Assembly (NCBI RefSeq): GCF_030269445.1
Contig: NZ_BSTJ01000013.1
Span: 37,454-101,453, forward strand
Direction of reading: 5' to 3'
DNA: 64,000 bases
DNA from: Actinoallomurus iriomotensis
Lineage (GTDB): Bacteria > Actinomycetota > Actinomycetes > Streptosporangiales > Streptosporangiaceae
Of the stretch, positions 1 to 8,538 are shown piece after piece. The stretch's first letter is position 1; each line of letters starts with the position of its first letter. The position numbers and the translations under genes are program-made. Below the pieces are notes generated by a model. The model had not been told where the DNA came from. It searched no databases and worked only from the letters and a program-made list of their open reading frames with translations.

Positions 1-315
1 GGGTCGATCAGGTCCGTACGCGGCGGGGGCGGATTCGCGGCGTGCCGTAGTCGGGCGCGCCGGTTCCGGTGCCTTCGCCGAAGGCGAGTGGCTGAGGCCG
101 GTCAGGACGGGCTGAGGCGGAAGACGCGCGGTTCGCGCTGGTCGGCGCGTTCGAGGTGGGTGTCGTGGGTCGATCAGGTCCGTACGCGGCGGGGGCGGAT
201 TCGCGGCGTGCCGTAGTCGGGCGCGCCGGTTCCGGTGCCTTCGCCGAAGGCGAGTGGCTGAGGCCGGTCAGGACGGGCTGAGGCGGAAGACGCGCAGTTC
301 GCGCTGGTCGGCGCG
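1..315. repeat. Tandem duplication, period 166 bp, of the 3' end of the oxidoreductase gene
   Basis: Bases 1-149 recur at 167-315 with a single visible mismatch (130 versus 296). Beyond that the copies diverge but remain recognisably related to about 180/346. Each unit holds the last codons of the neighbouring minus-strand oxidoreductase gene plus about 100 bp of downstream DNA, including a small hairpin (71-85 and 237-251, arms GCCTTC/GAAGGC). Only the right-hand copy is attached to an intact gene; the left one is a gene-end fragment. The near identity suggests a recent event. More copies may lie left of the window. Confidence 0.85.
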
Positions 316-759
316 CGCGACGTAGGTGTCGTAGACCGACCAGATCCGCACCAGGCGGGGCCAGACCTCGGCGCGGTCGGCGCCCTCCAGCGCCTGTGCC
401 GTGACCGGGATGCGGCGGCCCTGGTAGCGGACCTCGGCCTTCGGGTCGGCCAGGAGGTTCGCCGTCCATGCCGGGTGGTGGTCGCGGCCGAAGTTGCTGC
501 CGACGACGACGAACGACCCGTCCTCCTCGGGCAGGCAGATCAGCGGCGTCTCCCGTGCCAGGCCGGTCTTGCGGCCGGTCGTCGTGAGCACGATGCTCGG
601 CAGCACGATCGCCGGCAGCAGGACGCGCCCGCCGGACAGGCGGTGGAGCACCCGGTCGAGCGGCGGGACGACCTTCGGGCCGATCCGGGCGAACCACGGC
701 GCGCTCGCCAGCCGCCGGGCGACCGGTGTGAGCACTCCCTGCAGGGCGCGAACGGGCAT
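268..759 (-). CDS. Nitroreductase/deazaflavin-dependent oxidoreductase (DUF385, Ddn-like)
   Basis: Predicted 163-residue protein of the split-beta-barrel family that binds F420 (Ddn/DUF385). The sequence shows the family layout: an N-terminal helix, then a strand with TTGRKTG near residue 60, then the FVVVGSNFG and HPAWTANLLA segments, with the basic YQGRRIPV strand following. Family members reduce or oxidise quinones and other small molecules at the membrane face; the substrate here is unknown. The ATG at 759 is preferred because GGAG lies just upstream and it begins after the stop of the upstream SDR gene; a TTG at 792 is the alternative. The gene is probably cotranscribed with the SDR gene, whose stop is 10 bp away. 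Its 3' end has been duplicated in tandem. Confidence 0.85.
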   Translation of the reverse strand: MPVRALQGVLTPVARRLASAPWFARIGPKVVPPLDRVLHRLSGGRVLLPAIVLPSIVLTTTGRKTGLARETPLICLPEEDGSFVVVGSNFGRDHHPAWTANLLADPKAEVRYQGRRIPVTAQALEGADRAEVWPRLVRIWSVYDTYVARADQRELRVFRLSPS

Positions 760-769
760 CACGAGCTCC

Positions 770-1822
770 TCATGGTCTGGGGCCTGTCTCAAAGCCCCGC
801 TGTCCTACCGGTCCCAGGCGCCCGGCACGGGCCGGGCGCAGGTGTCCCGCGGCGGCGAGCCAGCGCAGGGTGTCGGCCACGCTCTCCTCCAACGGGCGGA
901 GCGTCAGGCCGAGAGCATCGAGGGCGACCGTGTCGTCCGAGGGGACGAGCGTCACCATCAGCTCGGCCGCGTCCCGCGTCAGCGGGTAGCGGAACCCGTG
1001 CACCTTCTTCGCGACGTCCAGCAGCGTACCGAGCGCGATCATGAGACCGCCGGGCAAGCGGATCCGGCGGCAGCGGACGCCGGTCAGCGCGTCGCACAGG
1101 TCGGCGAACTCCGGCCATCGCACGTAGTGCCCGCCCAGGATGAGCCGCCGGGCGCCACGGCCGGGCTCGACGCAGCGGGCCAGCGCCTCTCCCAGGTCGC
1201 GCACGTCCAGAAGCGACACTCCGCCGGGCGCCACCGGCCAGGCGATGCCCAGTCCGGCCGCCAGACCCGCCGGCATCGCGTCCAGGTGGGGCTGGGACGG
1301 CCCGAGCACCCCGCCCGGATAGACGATCGTGACCGGCGCGCCGTCGTCCTGCAGGCTCCGCGCGTACCGCTCGGCCTCCAGCTTGGACCGCCCGTACCCG
1401 GTGCGCGGCCGCGCCAGGGGAGCGTCGGAGGTGATCACCGGGCTCGCGGGCGGGACGAACACCGCGATCGTGGACGTGTGGATCACCGGGTCCAGGCCGC
1501 GGGCCACCGCGCCGCCGACGACGTTGCGCGTGCCGGTGACGTTGACCGTGACCAGGTCCGTACGACGGCCCGTGACGCCGAGGGCCGCCGCGGCGTGGAT
1601 CACCGCGTCGCAGCCGTCGAGGGCGCGGCCGACGGCCTCCTGGTCGAGCATGTCGCCGGGGCACATCTCGGTGTCATCGGGGTCGACCCCGAGATCGGCG
1701 AGGGTGCGGCCCGTCCGGCCGGAGTCGCGGACGAGCAGCCGGGGGCGGTGACCGAAGGCGAGGAGCGACTTCACCGCGTGCGACCCGACGTAGCCCGAAG
1801 CACCGGTGACGAGTACCCGCAT
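770..1822 (-). CDS. NAD(P)-dependent epimerase/dehydratase, extended SDR
   Basis: About 350 residues, a typical extended short-chain dehydrogenase. The N-terminal Rossmann motif TGASGYVG binds NAD(P), the DAVIHAAA segment follows near residue 80, and YGRSK supplies the catalytic Tyr/Lys pair near residue 145. The C-terminal half carries the substrate-binding region typical of the dihydroflavonol-reductase/3-beta-HSD type. The substrate cannot be named from sequence. ATG at 1822 gives MRVLVTG; a TTG at 1831 would add three residues. It runs into the deazaflavin oxidoreductase gene, suggesting one small redox operon. Confidence 0.8.
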   Translation of the reverse strand: MRVLVTGASGYVGSHAVKSLLAFGHRPRLLVRDSGRTGRTLADLGVDPDDTEMCPGDMLDQEAVGRALDGCDAVIHAAAALGVTGRRTDLVTVNVTGTRNVVGGAVARGLDPVIHTSTIAVFVPPASPVITSDAPLARPRTGYGRSKLEAERYARSLQDDGAPVTIVYPGGVLGPSQPHLDAMPAGLAAGLGIAWPVAPGGVSLLDVRDLGEALARCVEPGRGARRLILGGHYVRWPEFADLCDALTGVRCRRIRLPGGLMIALGTLLDVAKKVHGFRYPLTRDAAELMVTLVPSDDTVALDALGLTLRPLEESVADTLRWLAAAGHLRPARAGRLGPVGQRGFETGPRP

Positions 1823-1831
1823 GACCTTCAA

Positions 1832-2198
1832 CGTAGTCCTCGGTGATCATTCACCGTCATGGGCGTGAACCGAGACGCCTCACATCTGTTACCGGTTTGC
1901 AACAAAGGGTGTGATCTAGATCTCAAAAGTTAACGCCGCCTCTGCGGTGCCCTTGGCGTCACGTTTTGGGATGAGACGTGTCCGTATGTCGAGATGCGCG
2001 ATGGCCCCGCCGGTCCGCTATGCTCGCGTTTGCCCAGGCCAGGCAGGGGATCCGCCTTCGTGATCATTTTCACGTGACCGCCGTCCCGAGCGGCCAAAAG
2101 CGGAAAACCTGCCGATCTACCCCCGAATTGCGGGGTTCAAACACAGTGATCAAAAACCGGTCCGGAGTGAGGTTTCGGGTTCGCTAAATTCGGAACCC
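1832..2198. other. Intergenic control region between SDR gene and ectA
   Basis: 367 bp without a convincing gene, less GC-rich than its flanks. It must hold the promoters of the divergent SDR gene and of the ectoine operon. A 10-bp palindrome GATCTAGATC lies at 1913-1922. A hairpin abuts the ectA start (separate entry). A 69-codon reading frame at 1978-2187 lacks GC3 bias and is not called. I cannot assign -35/-10 boxes with confidence. Confidence 0.6.
2177..2198 (+). promoter_or_regulatory. Leader hairpin abutting the ectA start codon
   Basis: GGGTTC at 2177-2182 pairs with GAACCC at 2193-2198, a 6-bp stem with a 10-nt AU-rich loop that ends directly before the ectA ATG. No strong Shine-Dalgarno is seen, so initiation may depend on this structure opening. 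A role in osmotic or temperature control is only a possibility. Confidence 0.4.
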
Positions 2199-2735
2199 AT
2201 GTCGTCAGGACATCCGAGCGCACCGCATTCCCCGACCATCGCCGACACCGAGGTGTTCGAGCCTCCCAGAATCGAAGACGGCCGCCATTTGTGGCGCATC
2301 GCGCGTGATTCGAAGACCCTCGACCTCAATTCTCCCTACAGCTATGTGCTCTGGTGCCGTGACTTCGCGGCGACCTCCGTGGTCGCCCGGTCCGGCGGTG
2401 AGATCCGCGGCTTCGTGACCGGTTTCGACCGGCCCGAGGAGCCCGGGACCCTCTTCGTCTGGCAGGTCGCGGTGGAAAAGGACTGGCGCGGCCGCTCTCT
2501 CGCCGGCCGTATGCTCGGCCACCTCGCCGACCGGGGCCACCGGTACGTCGAGGCGACCGTGACCCCGGACAACGTCGCCTCATCCCGGCTCTTCACCGCC
2601 TTCGCCCGCGATCGCGGCGCCGAACTGCGCCGCACCCCGCTCCTCTCCGAGGAGCTGTTCCCCGGCGACCACGAGCCGGAGGAGCTCTACCGCATCGGCC
2701 CACTGGACGTACCAGCCATGTCAGGAGACAGGTGA
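2199..2735 (+). CDS. ectA: L-2,4-diaminobutyrate N-gamma-acetyltransferase
   Basis: 178-residue GNAT-fold enzyme that acetylates L-2,4-diaminobutyrate with acetyl-CoA, the second chemical step of ectoine synthesis. Visible features: the N-terminal DG..LWRIARDS segment and SPYSYVLWCRDF, hallmarks of EctA, and the acetyl-CoA loop DWRGRSLAGRML starting near residue 95. Length matches the family. ATG at 2199 follows a short hairpin; the SD is weak. Its stop overlaps a possible GTG of ectB, so the two are probably translationally coupled. First gene of ectABCD; salt or heat induction is typical of the family but not shown here. Confidence 0.95.
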   Translation: MSSGHPSAPHSPTIADTEVFEPPRIEDGRHLWRIARDSKTLDLNSPYSYVLWCRDFAATSVVARSGGEIRGFVTGFDRPEEPGTLFVWQVAVEKDWRGRSLAGRMLGHLADRGHRYVEATVTPDNVASSRLFTAFARDRGAELRRTPLLSEELFPGDHEPEELYRIGPLDVPAMSGDR

Positions 2736-2740
2736 GACGC

Positions 2741-3997
2741 ATGGACGTGTTCGAGTCGCTCGAGTCCGAGGTCCGCAGCTACTGCCGGGGGTGGCCGGCG
2801 GTGTTCCAGAAAGCCTCCGGCAGCCGCCTGTACGACGAGGAGGGCAACGCCTTTCTCGACTTCTTCGCCGGCGCGGGAACGCTGAATTACGGCCACAATC
2901 ACCCGCTGCTGAAGGAGAAACTCCTCGCTTATCTGGCCGACGACAACGTCGTGCACGGCCTCGACATGTACACGGTCGCGAAGCGGCGCTTCCTTGAAAC
3001 GTTCCAGAACGTCGTGCTGGCACCGCGCGGGCTCGACTACCGCGTCCAGTTCCCCGGCCCGGCGGGCACGACCGCGGTCGAGGCGGCGCTGAAGCTCGCC
3101 CGCAAGTACACCGGCCGGGAGACGATCGTCAGCTTCACCAACGGCTTCCACGGCATGTCGCTCGGTGCGCTCGCGGTCACCGGCAACGGCATGAAGCGTG
3201 GCGGCGCCGGGATCCCGCTGGGCCACTCGGTGCCCATGCCGTTCGACAACTACCTCGACGGGCGGACCCCGGACTTCCTGCTGTTCGAGCGGCTGCTGGA
3301 GGACAGCGGCAGCGGCCTGGACGCTCCGGCCGCGGTCATCGTGGAGACCGTCCAGGGCGAGGGCGGGCTGAACGCCGCCACCCCCGAATGGCTCCGCGGC
3401 CTGGCCGACGTGTGCCGGCGCCACGAGATGCTGCTCATCGTCGACGACGTCCAGATGGGCTGCGGGCGCACCGGGCCGTTCTTCAGCTTCGAGCAGGCCG
3501 GCATCGTGCCCGACATCGTCTGTCTGTCCAAGTCGCTGAGCGGCTACGGCCTGCCGTTCGCCGTGACGTTGCTCAGGCCGGAGCTCGACGTGTGGGAGCC
3601 CGGCGAGCACAACGGAACGTTCCGCGGGTTCAACCCGGCGTTCGTCACCGCCACGGCCGCGCTGGAGTTCTGGGACGGCGAGGGCGGCAAGGGGATGGAG
3701 AAGGAGACCCTCGCCAGGAGCGAGCAGGTCGAGCAGGCGCTCGGGAAGATCGCCGCGGCCCACCCCGAGGCGATCAGCGGGGTCCGCGGGCGCGGCCTCG
3801 CCCAGGGACTCGCCTTCACCGAGCCCGCGACGGCGACGAGGGTGTGCGCCGAGGCGTTCGACCGCCGCCTGCTCATGGAGACCTCCGGGCCGGAGAGCGA
3901 GGTCGTCAAGCTGCTGCCGCCGCTCACCACTACCTCCGACGAGCTCGACGAGGGGCTCGACATCATCGCGTCCTCCGTGGACGCGGTGCTCGCCTGA
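2741..3997 (+). CDS. ectB: Diaminobutyrate--2-oxoglutarate aminotransferase
   Basis: 418-residue class III PLP aminotransferase that makes L-2,4-diaminobutyrate from aspartate semialdehyde and glutamate, the first step of ectoine synthesis. The N-terminus [16 protein letters not shown] is the EctB signature. FHGMSLGAL and the VETVQGEGG strand follow, then [11 protein letters not shown], and the PLP lysine is K264 in LSKSLSG. ATG at 2741 gives the usual family N-terminus; GTG at 2732, overlapping the ectA stop, is an alternative and has AGGAG close upstream. Followed after about 50 bp by ectC. Confidence 0.95.
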   Translation: MDVFESLESEVRSYCRGWPAVFQKASGSRLYDEEGNAFLDFFAGAGTLNYGHNHPLLKEKLLAYLADDNVVHGLDMYTVAKRRFLETFQNVVLAPRGLDYRVQFPGPAGTTAVEAALKLARKYTGRETIVSFTNGFHGMSLGALAVTGNGMKRGGAGIPLGHSVPMPFDNYLDGRTPDFLLFERLLEDSGSGLDAPAAVIVETVQGEGGLNAATPEWLRGLADVCRRHEMLLIVDDVQMGCGRTGPFFSFEQAGIVPDIVCLSKSLSGYGLPFAVTLLRPELDVWEPGEHNGTFRGFNPAFVTATAALEFWDGEGGKGMEKETLARSEQVEQALGKIAAAHPEAISGVRGRGLAQGLAFTEPATATRVCAEAFDRRLLMETSGPESEVVKLLPPLTTTSDELDEGLDIIASSVDAVLA

Positions 3998-4050
3998 CCA
4001 GAAAGACCAAGCAGACCAAGGCAGACAAGGCACAAGGAAGGGAGAACCCA

Positions 4051-4443
4051 TTGATCGTCCGCTCGCTGAAGGAGATCAGCGGTACCGAACGCGACGTGGA
4101 GGCACCCACCTGGCGGAGCCGTCGCTTCGTGCTGGCGAGCGAGAAGGTCGGCTTCTCTATGCACGAGACCGTGATGTACGCCGGCACCGAGACGCACATG
4201 TGGTACGCCAACCACATCGAGGGCGTCTACGTCATCGAGGGCGAGGGCGAGCTCATCAACGAGGAGACCGGTGAGAAGCACCATCTCGAGCCCGGCACGC
4301 TCTATCTCCTCGACGGCCACGAGCACCACACCGTACGGCCCCAGACCGACCTGCGGACCGTCTGCGTCTTCAACCCACCATGCACGGGACGGGAGGTGCA
4401 CGACGAGAACGGCGTCTACCCCCTGATCACCGAGGAGGCCTGA
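4051..4443 (+). CDS. ectC: L-ectoine synthase
   Basis: 130-residue cupin that cyclises N-gamma-acetyl-diaminobutyrate to ectoine. It begins IVRSLKEI as in other EctC proteins, from a TTG start with AAGGGAG six bases upstream. Seen: the [17 protein letters not shown] cupin strand, the YLLDGHEHH metal-binding segment, and the C-terminal [17 protein letters not shown] block. Family work places the catalytic iron on Tyr, Glu and His residues in these segments. ATG of ectD starts one base after the stop, so coupling is likely. Confidence 0.95.
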   Translation: MIVRSLKEISGTERDVEAPTWRSRRFVLASEKVGFSMHETVMYAGTETHMWYANHIEGVYVIEGEGELINEETGEKHHLEPGTLYLLDGHEHHTVRPQTDLRTVCVFNPPCTGREVHDENGVYPLITEEA

Positions 4444-4444
4444 A

Positions 4445-5353
4445 ATGATCGAGCACCCGAACCCCGGACCCAACGACCTCTACCCCACCCGCAAGGCCGG
4501 CGAGCCCGCACTGCTCTACCGCACCGACCCCGTGGCGTACGGCGGCCCCGGCGACGGTCCCATCGACGCCGAGACCCTCACCTCGTACGACGAGAAGGGT
4601 TTCCTGACGATCGAGGAGCTGCTCGCGCCCGAGGAGATCGAACGCTACCGCGCCGAGCTGCGCCGGCTGTCCGAGGACGAGGCCGTGCTGCGCGACGAGC
4701 GGACCGTCACCGAGCGCGGCTCCGACGAGATCCGGTCCATCTTCGAGGTGCACAAGGTCAGCGAGGTGTTCGCCGAGCTGGTGACCGACCCGCGCGTGGT
4801 CGGCCGGGCCCGCCAGATCCTGGGCTCCGACGTGTACGTGCACCAGAGCCGGGTCAACTACAAGCCGGGGTTCAAGGGCAAGGACTTCTACTGGCACTCG
4901 GACTTCGAGACGTGGCACGCCGAAGACGGAATGCCTCGTATGCGTGCTGTAAGCATTTCCATCGCGCTCACCGAGAATTTCGTCCACAATGGTGGCTTGA
5001 TGATCATGCCGGGATCGCATCGGACGTTCGTCTCGTGTGTGGGCGAAACCCCGAACGATCACTACAAAGAGTCGCTGCGCGGTCAGGAGGTCGGCACTCC
5101 CGACCCCGACAGCCTGTCGATCCTGGCCAACAAGCACGGCATCGATCTGTTCACCGGGCCCGCGGGCTCGGCGACGATGTTCGACTGCAATTGCATGCAC
5201 GGTTCGAACGGCAACATCACGCCGTTCCCGCGATCGAACGTCTTCATCGTCTTCAACAGCGTCGAGAACACCTGTGAGGAGCCCTTCGCCGCACCGTCCC
5301 GCCGACCCGAGTTCATCGCCGCCCGGGACTTCACCCCGGTAGGCGACAGATAA
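4445..5353 (+). CDS. ectD: Ectoine 5-hydroxylase
   Basis: 302-residue Fe(II)/2-oxoglutarate dioxygenase that converts ectoine to 5-hydroxyectoine. The iron triad is readable: H151 and D153 in WHSDFE and H252 in CMHGSNGN. R263 in PFPRSN is the expected 2-oxoglutarate ligand. The EctD consensus from FYWHSDFETWHAEDGMP to the LMIMPGSH strand is intact, so the strain should make hydroxyectoine. Last of the biosynthetic genes; a very strong hairpin lies between it and the importer genes. Confidence 0.95.
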   Translation: MIEHPNPGPNDLYPTRKAGEPALLYRTDPVAYGGPGDGPIDAETLTSYDEKGFLTIEELLAPEEIERYRAELRRLSEDEAVLRDERTVTERGSDEIRSIFEVHKVSEVFAELVTDPRVVGRARQILGSDVYVHQSRVNYKPGFKGKDFYWHSDFETWHAEDGMPRMRAVSISIALTENFVHNGGLMIMPGSHRTFVSCVGETPNDHYKESLRGQEVGTPDPDSLSILANKHGIDLFTGPAGSATMFDCNCMHGSNGNITPFPRSNVFIVFNSVENTCEEPFAAPSRRPEFIAARDFTPVGDR

Positions 5354-5366
5354 TCCCCCGAGCCTT

Positions 5367-5405
5367 CGGCGGTGGCCACCCCGGTTTCCGGGGTGGCCAC
5401 CGCCG
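5367..5405 (+). terminator. 18-bp perfect hairpin between ectD and ehuB
   Basis: Left arm CGGCGGTGGCCACCCCGG (5367-5384), loop TTT, right arm 5388-5405, with no mismatch. It sits 13 bp after ectD and 25 bp before the importer's first gene. No U-tract follows, as is usual in high-GC actinomycetes. It may end ectABCD transcription or act as a partial terminator/processing site that lowers expression of ehuBCDA. Confidence 0.75.
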
Positions 5406-5430
5406 GGCTCTCGGACCTTGGAGATCCCCC

Positions 5431-6318
5431 ATGACCTCATCACGACGTGACTTCCTCCGCACCGCGGCCGTGCTGGCCGGAGCCGTGCCTCTCGCGGCGG
5501 CGTGCTCGACCACGGACCCCGGCAAGGAACGGTCCGGCGGTGGCACCTTGGAGCGCGCCAAGCAGCAGGGCTACATCCAGGTGGGCTTCGCCAACGAGTC
5601 GCCGTACGGCTTCACGGACAAGAGCGGCAAGCTCACCGGTGAGGCGCCGGAACTGGCTCGGGTGGTCTTCAAGGAACTGGGCATCAAGGACGTACGAGGC
5701 GTTCAGGTCGACTTCGGCGGCCTCATCGGCGGTCTGCAGGCCCGCCGCTTCGACACCATCGCGGCCGGCATGTTCATCACGCCCGAGCGGTGCGCCCAGG
5801 TCGCCTTCGCCGACCCGGACTACGTCGCGACGACCGCGTTCCTGGTGCCCAAGGGAAACCCGAAGGGCATCAAGCGGTTCGAGGACGCCGCCAAGCAGAA
5901 CATCAAGCTCGGCGTGCTCACCGGAGCGGTCGAGGAGGGGTACGCCACCAAGCTCGGCGTGAAGAAGGGCAACATCAAGACCTTCGCCGACCAGCCCAGC
6001 GCGTACGAGGGCCTCAAGGCCGGGCGCATCGACGCGATCGCGCTGACCCGCATCTCGCTCGCCGACACGCTGTCCAAGCACCCGGGCGCGCCGTACGAGC
6101 TCACCGAGGCGTTCGTGCCGCTGATCGACGGCAAGGAGCAGTTCGGCGCGGGCGGCTTCGCGTTCCGCAAGGCGGACACCGACCTGCTGAACGCCTTCAA
6201 CGGCAAGCTCGCGGAGCTCAAGCAGAACAACCGGCTCCTGCCGATCATCCAGCCGTTCGGCTTCACCCAGGCCGAGTTGCCGGGCAGCCACACCGCCGCC
6301 GAGCTCTGCAAGGGCTGA
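5431..6318 (+). CDS. ehuB: Ectoine/hydroxyectoine ABC transporter, substrate-binding lipoprotein
   Basis: 295 residues. The N-terminus has a twin-arginine motif RRDFLRTAA and a lipobox ending LAAAC near residue 26, so it is probably a Tat-exported lipoprotein facing the outside. The mature part is a solute-binding family 3 protein with EhuB hallmarks: FANESPYGFTD, TGEAPELAR, and RRFDTIAAGMFITPERC. It should bind ectoine or hydroxyectoine for import. Placement directly after ectABCD and before two permeases and an ATPase supports a compatible-solute recycling role. Confidence 0.88.
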   Translation: MTSSRRDFLRTAAVLAGAVPLAAACSTTDPGKERSGGGTLERAKQQGYIQVGFANESPYGFTDKSGKLTGEAPELARVVFKELGIKDVRGVQVDFGGLIGGLQARRFDTIAAGMFITPERCAQVAFADPDYVATTAFLVPKGNPKGIKRFEDAAKQNIKLGVLTGAVEEGYATKLGVKKGNIKTFADQPSAYEGLKAGRIDAIALTRISLADTLSKHPGAPYELTEAFVPLIDGKEQFGAGGFAFRKADTDLLNAFNGKLAELKQNNRLLPIIQPFGFTQAELPGSHTAAELCKG

Positions 6319-6324
6319 TCCGGG

Positions 6325-7026
6325 GTGTCTGACGTCCTCAGCAGCTACCCGCTGCTGCTCCGGGGCGCGTGGGTCACCATCCAGCTCACCGTGTACGGCA
6401 GCGCGCTCGCGCTCGTGCTCGCCTTCGTCTTCGGTCTCATGGGCGGCGCGCGGTCGGCGTGGGTGCGGGCGGTCGGCCGGGTCTACGTGGAGTTCTTCCG
6501 CGGCACCGCGACGCTCGTGCTCATGTACTGGCTGTTCTACGCGCTGCCGCTGATCGGGTTCAGGTTCGCGCCGATGTTCGCGGCCGTCCTCGCGCTCGGC
6601 CTCAACGTCGGCGCGTACGGCGCCGAGGTCGTGCGCGGCGCCGTGAAGGCGGTGCCCAAGGCGCAGTTCGAGGCCACGATCGCGCTGAACATGCGGCCGT
6701 GGCAGCGCCTGCGGCGGGTCCTGCTGCCGCAGGCGGTCGCGCTGATGCTGCCGCCGTTCGGCAATCTGCTGATCGAGCTCATGAAGGGCAGCGCGGTCGT
6801 GTCGCTGATCTCCATCGCCGACCTGATGCTCCGGGCGCAGCAACTGCGCCAGTCCACCGGCCAGACCACCGCGGTCTTCCTGGTGATCCTGGTGATCTAC
6901 TTCGTGATCGCCCAGGTGCTCCAGCTGCTCGTGCGCTACATGGAGCGCCGCGCCGACATCATGCTGGGGCGGCGGCCGGGACGCGCGGCGCGGTCGGCCC
7001 TCGACACTCTGGGGGCGGCCAAGTGA
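6325..7026 (+). CDS. ehuC: Ectoine/hydroxyectoine ABC transporter permease
   Basis: 233-residue inner-membrane permease of the polar-amino-acid (HisM) type. Several hydrophobic helices are evident, and the EAA loop reads [22 protein letters not shown] around residues 112-133, which docks on the ATPase. GTG start at 6325, six bases after the ehuB stop. Its stop overlaps the GTG of the next permease (GTGA), implying stoichiometric coupling. It pairs with EhuD as a heterodimeric channel. Confidence 0.87.
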   Translation: MSDVLSSYPLLLRGAWVTIQLTVYGSALALVLAFVFGLMGGARSAWVRAVGRVYVEFFRGTATLVLMYWLFYALPLIGFRFAPMFAAVLALGLNVGAYGAEVVRGAVKAVPKAQFEATIALNMRPWQRLRRVLLPQAVALMLPPFGNLLIELMKGSAVVSLISIADLMLRAQQLRQSTGQTTAVFLVILVIYFVIAQVLQLLVRYMERRADIMLGRRPGRAARSALDTLGAAK

Positions 7027-7676
7027 TCTGGGACTGGCACTTCGCCGGGAAGATCCTCCCGGACCTGCTGCGCGGGCTGGTCGTCACGGTCGAGGCGACG
7101 CTGCTCGGCTACGCCGTCGCGCTGGTCCTCGGCCTGCTCTGGGCCGTGCTGCGCCGCTCGCCCAGCCGGGTCGTGAACCAGGTGGTCCGCTGGGTGGTGG
7201 AGTTCATCCGCAGCACGCCGCTGCTGGTGCAGCTGTTCTTCCTGTTCTTCGCGCTGCCCTCGATCGGCCTGACGTTCAGCGCGCTGGTCACCGGCGTGAT
7301 CGGCCTCGGCGTGCACTACTCCTCCTACACCTCGGAGGTGTACCGGGCCGGCATCGCGGACGTGCCCGCCGGCCAGTGGGAGGCCACGACCGCCCTCAAC
7401 CTGCCGCGCCGGCGGGTCTGGTTCGGCGTCGTCCTCCCACAGGCGGTGCGCAAGGTCATCCCGACCCTGGGCAACTACCTCATCGCGATGTTCAAGGACT
7501 CGCCGCTGCTGCTGGCGATCACCGTGCCCGAGATGCTGCACAGCGCGTACGACGTGGGCGCCAAGTCGCTGCGCTTCCTGGAGCCGATGACGATCGTCGG
7601 TGTGCTGTTCGTCATCGTCAGCGTTCTGTCCTCTCTCCTCCTGCGACGCCTGGAGTTCCGCTATGGCAACAACTGA
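7023..7676 (+). CDS. ehuD: Ectoine/hydroxyectoine ABC transporter permease
   Basis: 217-residue second permease of the same family. It starts at GTG 7023, overlapping the ehuC stop. The EAA loop reads [22 protein letters not shown] about two-thirds along, followed by a hydrophobic [17 protein letters not shown] segment. Together with EhuC it forms the membrane channel. The last codons overlap the ATPase start by 14 bp. Confidence 0.87.
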   Translation: MIWDWHFAGKILPDLLRGLVVTVEATLLGYAVALVLGLLWAVLRRSPSRVVNQVVRWVVEFIRSTPLLVQLFFLFFALPSIGLTFSALVTGVIGLGVHYSSYTSEVYRAGIADVPAGQWEATTALNLPRRRVWFGVVLPQAVRKVIPTLGNYLIAMFKDSPLLLAITVPEMLHSAYDVGAKSLRFLEPMTIVGVLFVIVSVLSSLLLRRLEFRYGNN

Positions 7677-8481
7677 CCCCGCCGCCGAGGCGCTGCCGCC
7701 GCGGGAGCACGCCGACGGCATCCGGTTCGATGGGGTCGTGAAGCGTTTCGGCGACAACGTGGTCCTGCGCGAGCTGGACTTCGCCGTCGCCCCCGGCGAG
7801 CGCGTCACCCTCATCGGCCCGAGCGGTTCGGGCAAGACGACGATCCTGCGGCTGCTGATGACGCTGGAGAAGGTGGACGACGGCGTCATCTGGGTGAACG
7901 GCCACCCGCTGTCGCACATGAAGCGCGGCGAGCGCCTCGTGCCCGCGGACGACAAGTACCTGCACAAGGTCCGCGGCGACATCGGGATGGTGTTCCAGCA
8001 GTTCAACCTGTTCCCGAACATGTCGGTGCTGCGCAACGTCACCGAGGCGCCCGTGCACGTCCTCAAGCTGTCCCGTGACGAGGCGAACGAGCGGGCCCGC
8101 GGGCTGCTGGACCTGGTCGGCCTGGCCGACAAGGCGGACGCCCATCCCGCCCAGCTGTCCGGCGGGCAGCAGCAGCGCGTCGCGATCGCCCGCGCCCTCG
8201 CGATGCAGCCGAAGATCCTGCTGCTGGACGAGGTCACCTCGGCGCTCGACCCCGAGCTCGTGGCGGGCGTGCTCGACGTGCTGCGCGACATCGCGAACGA
8301 GACCGACATCACGATGCTCTGCGTGACGCACGAGATGGGCTTCGCCCGTGACGTGTCCCATCGGGTGCTGATGTTCGACCAGGGACAGATCGTCGAGGAG
8401 GGCTCGCCGGAGAAGATCTTCAGTGAGCCGGAGAACCAGCGTACGCAGGACTTCCTGCACGCGGTCCTCGACCAGCACTGA
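7663..8481 (+). CDS. ehuA: Ectoine/hydroxyectoine ABC transporter ATPase
   Basis: 272-residue ABC ATPase. Walker [11 protein letters not shown]-loop [12 protein letters not shown], signature LSGGQQQR, Walker [14 protein letters not shown] and the switch His in CVTHEMG are all present. It energises EhuCD. ATG at 7663 lies inside the ehuD 3' end. The domain has the short insertion before the Q-loop common in EhuA proteins. Last gene of the operon, followed by a terminator hairpin shared with the converging gene. Confidence 0.88.
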   Translation: MATTDPAAEALPPREHADGIRFDGVVKRFGDNVVLRELDFAVAPGERVTLIGPSGSGKTTILRLLMTLEKVDDGVIWVNGHPLSHMKRGERLVPADDKYLHKVRGDIGMVFQQFNLFPNMSVLRNVTEAPVHVLKLSRDEANERARGLLDLVGLADKADAHPAQLSGGQQQRVAIARALAMQPKILLLDEVTSALDPELVAGVLDVLRDIANETDITMLCVTHEMGFARDVSHRVLMFDQGQIVEEGSPEKIFSEPENQRTQDFLHAVLDQH

Positions 8482-8500
8482 GCGGCGCGCTCTCGTCGAG

Positions 8501-8535
8501 AGGCCGCCGGGACGCCCACGGGCTCCCGGCGGCCT
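8501..8535. terminator. Bidirectional terminator between ehuA and the convergent flavoprotein gene
   Basis: AGGCCGCCGGGA (8501-8512) pairs perfectly with TCCCGGCGGCCT (8524-8535) across an 11-nt loop. It sits between two convergent genes. Confidence 0.8.
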
Positions 8536-8538
8536 TCG

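Noticed and set aside
1978-2187. 69-codon reading frame upstream of ectA
   Set aside because: Lacks the GC3 bias of neighbouring genes, has no ribosome site and lies in the ectA control region.
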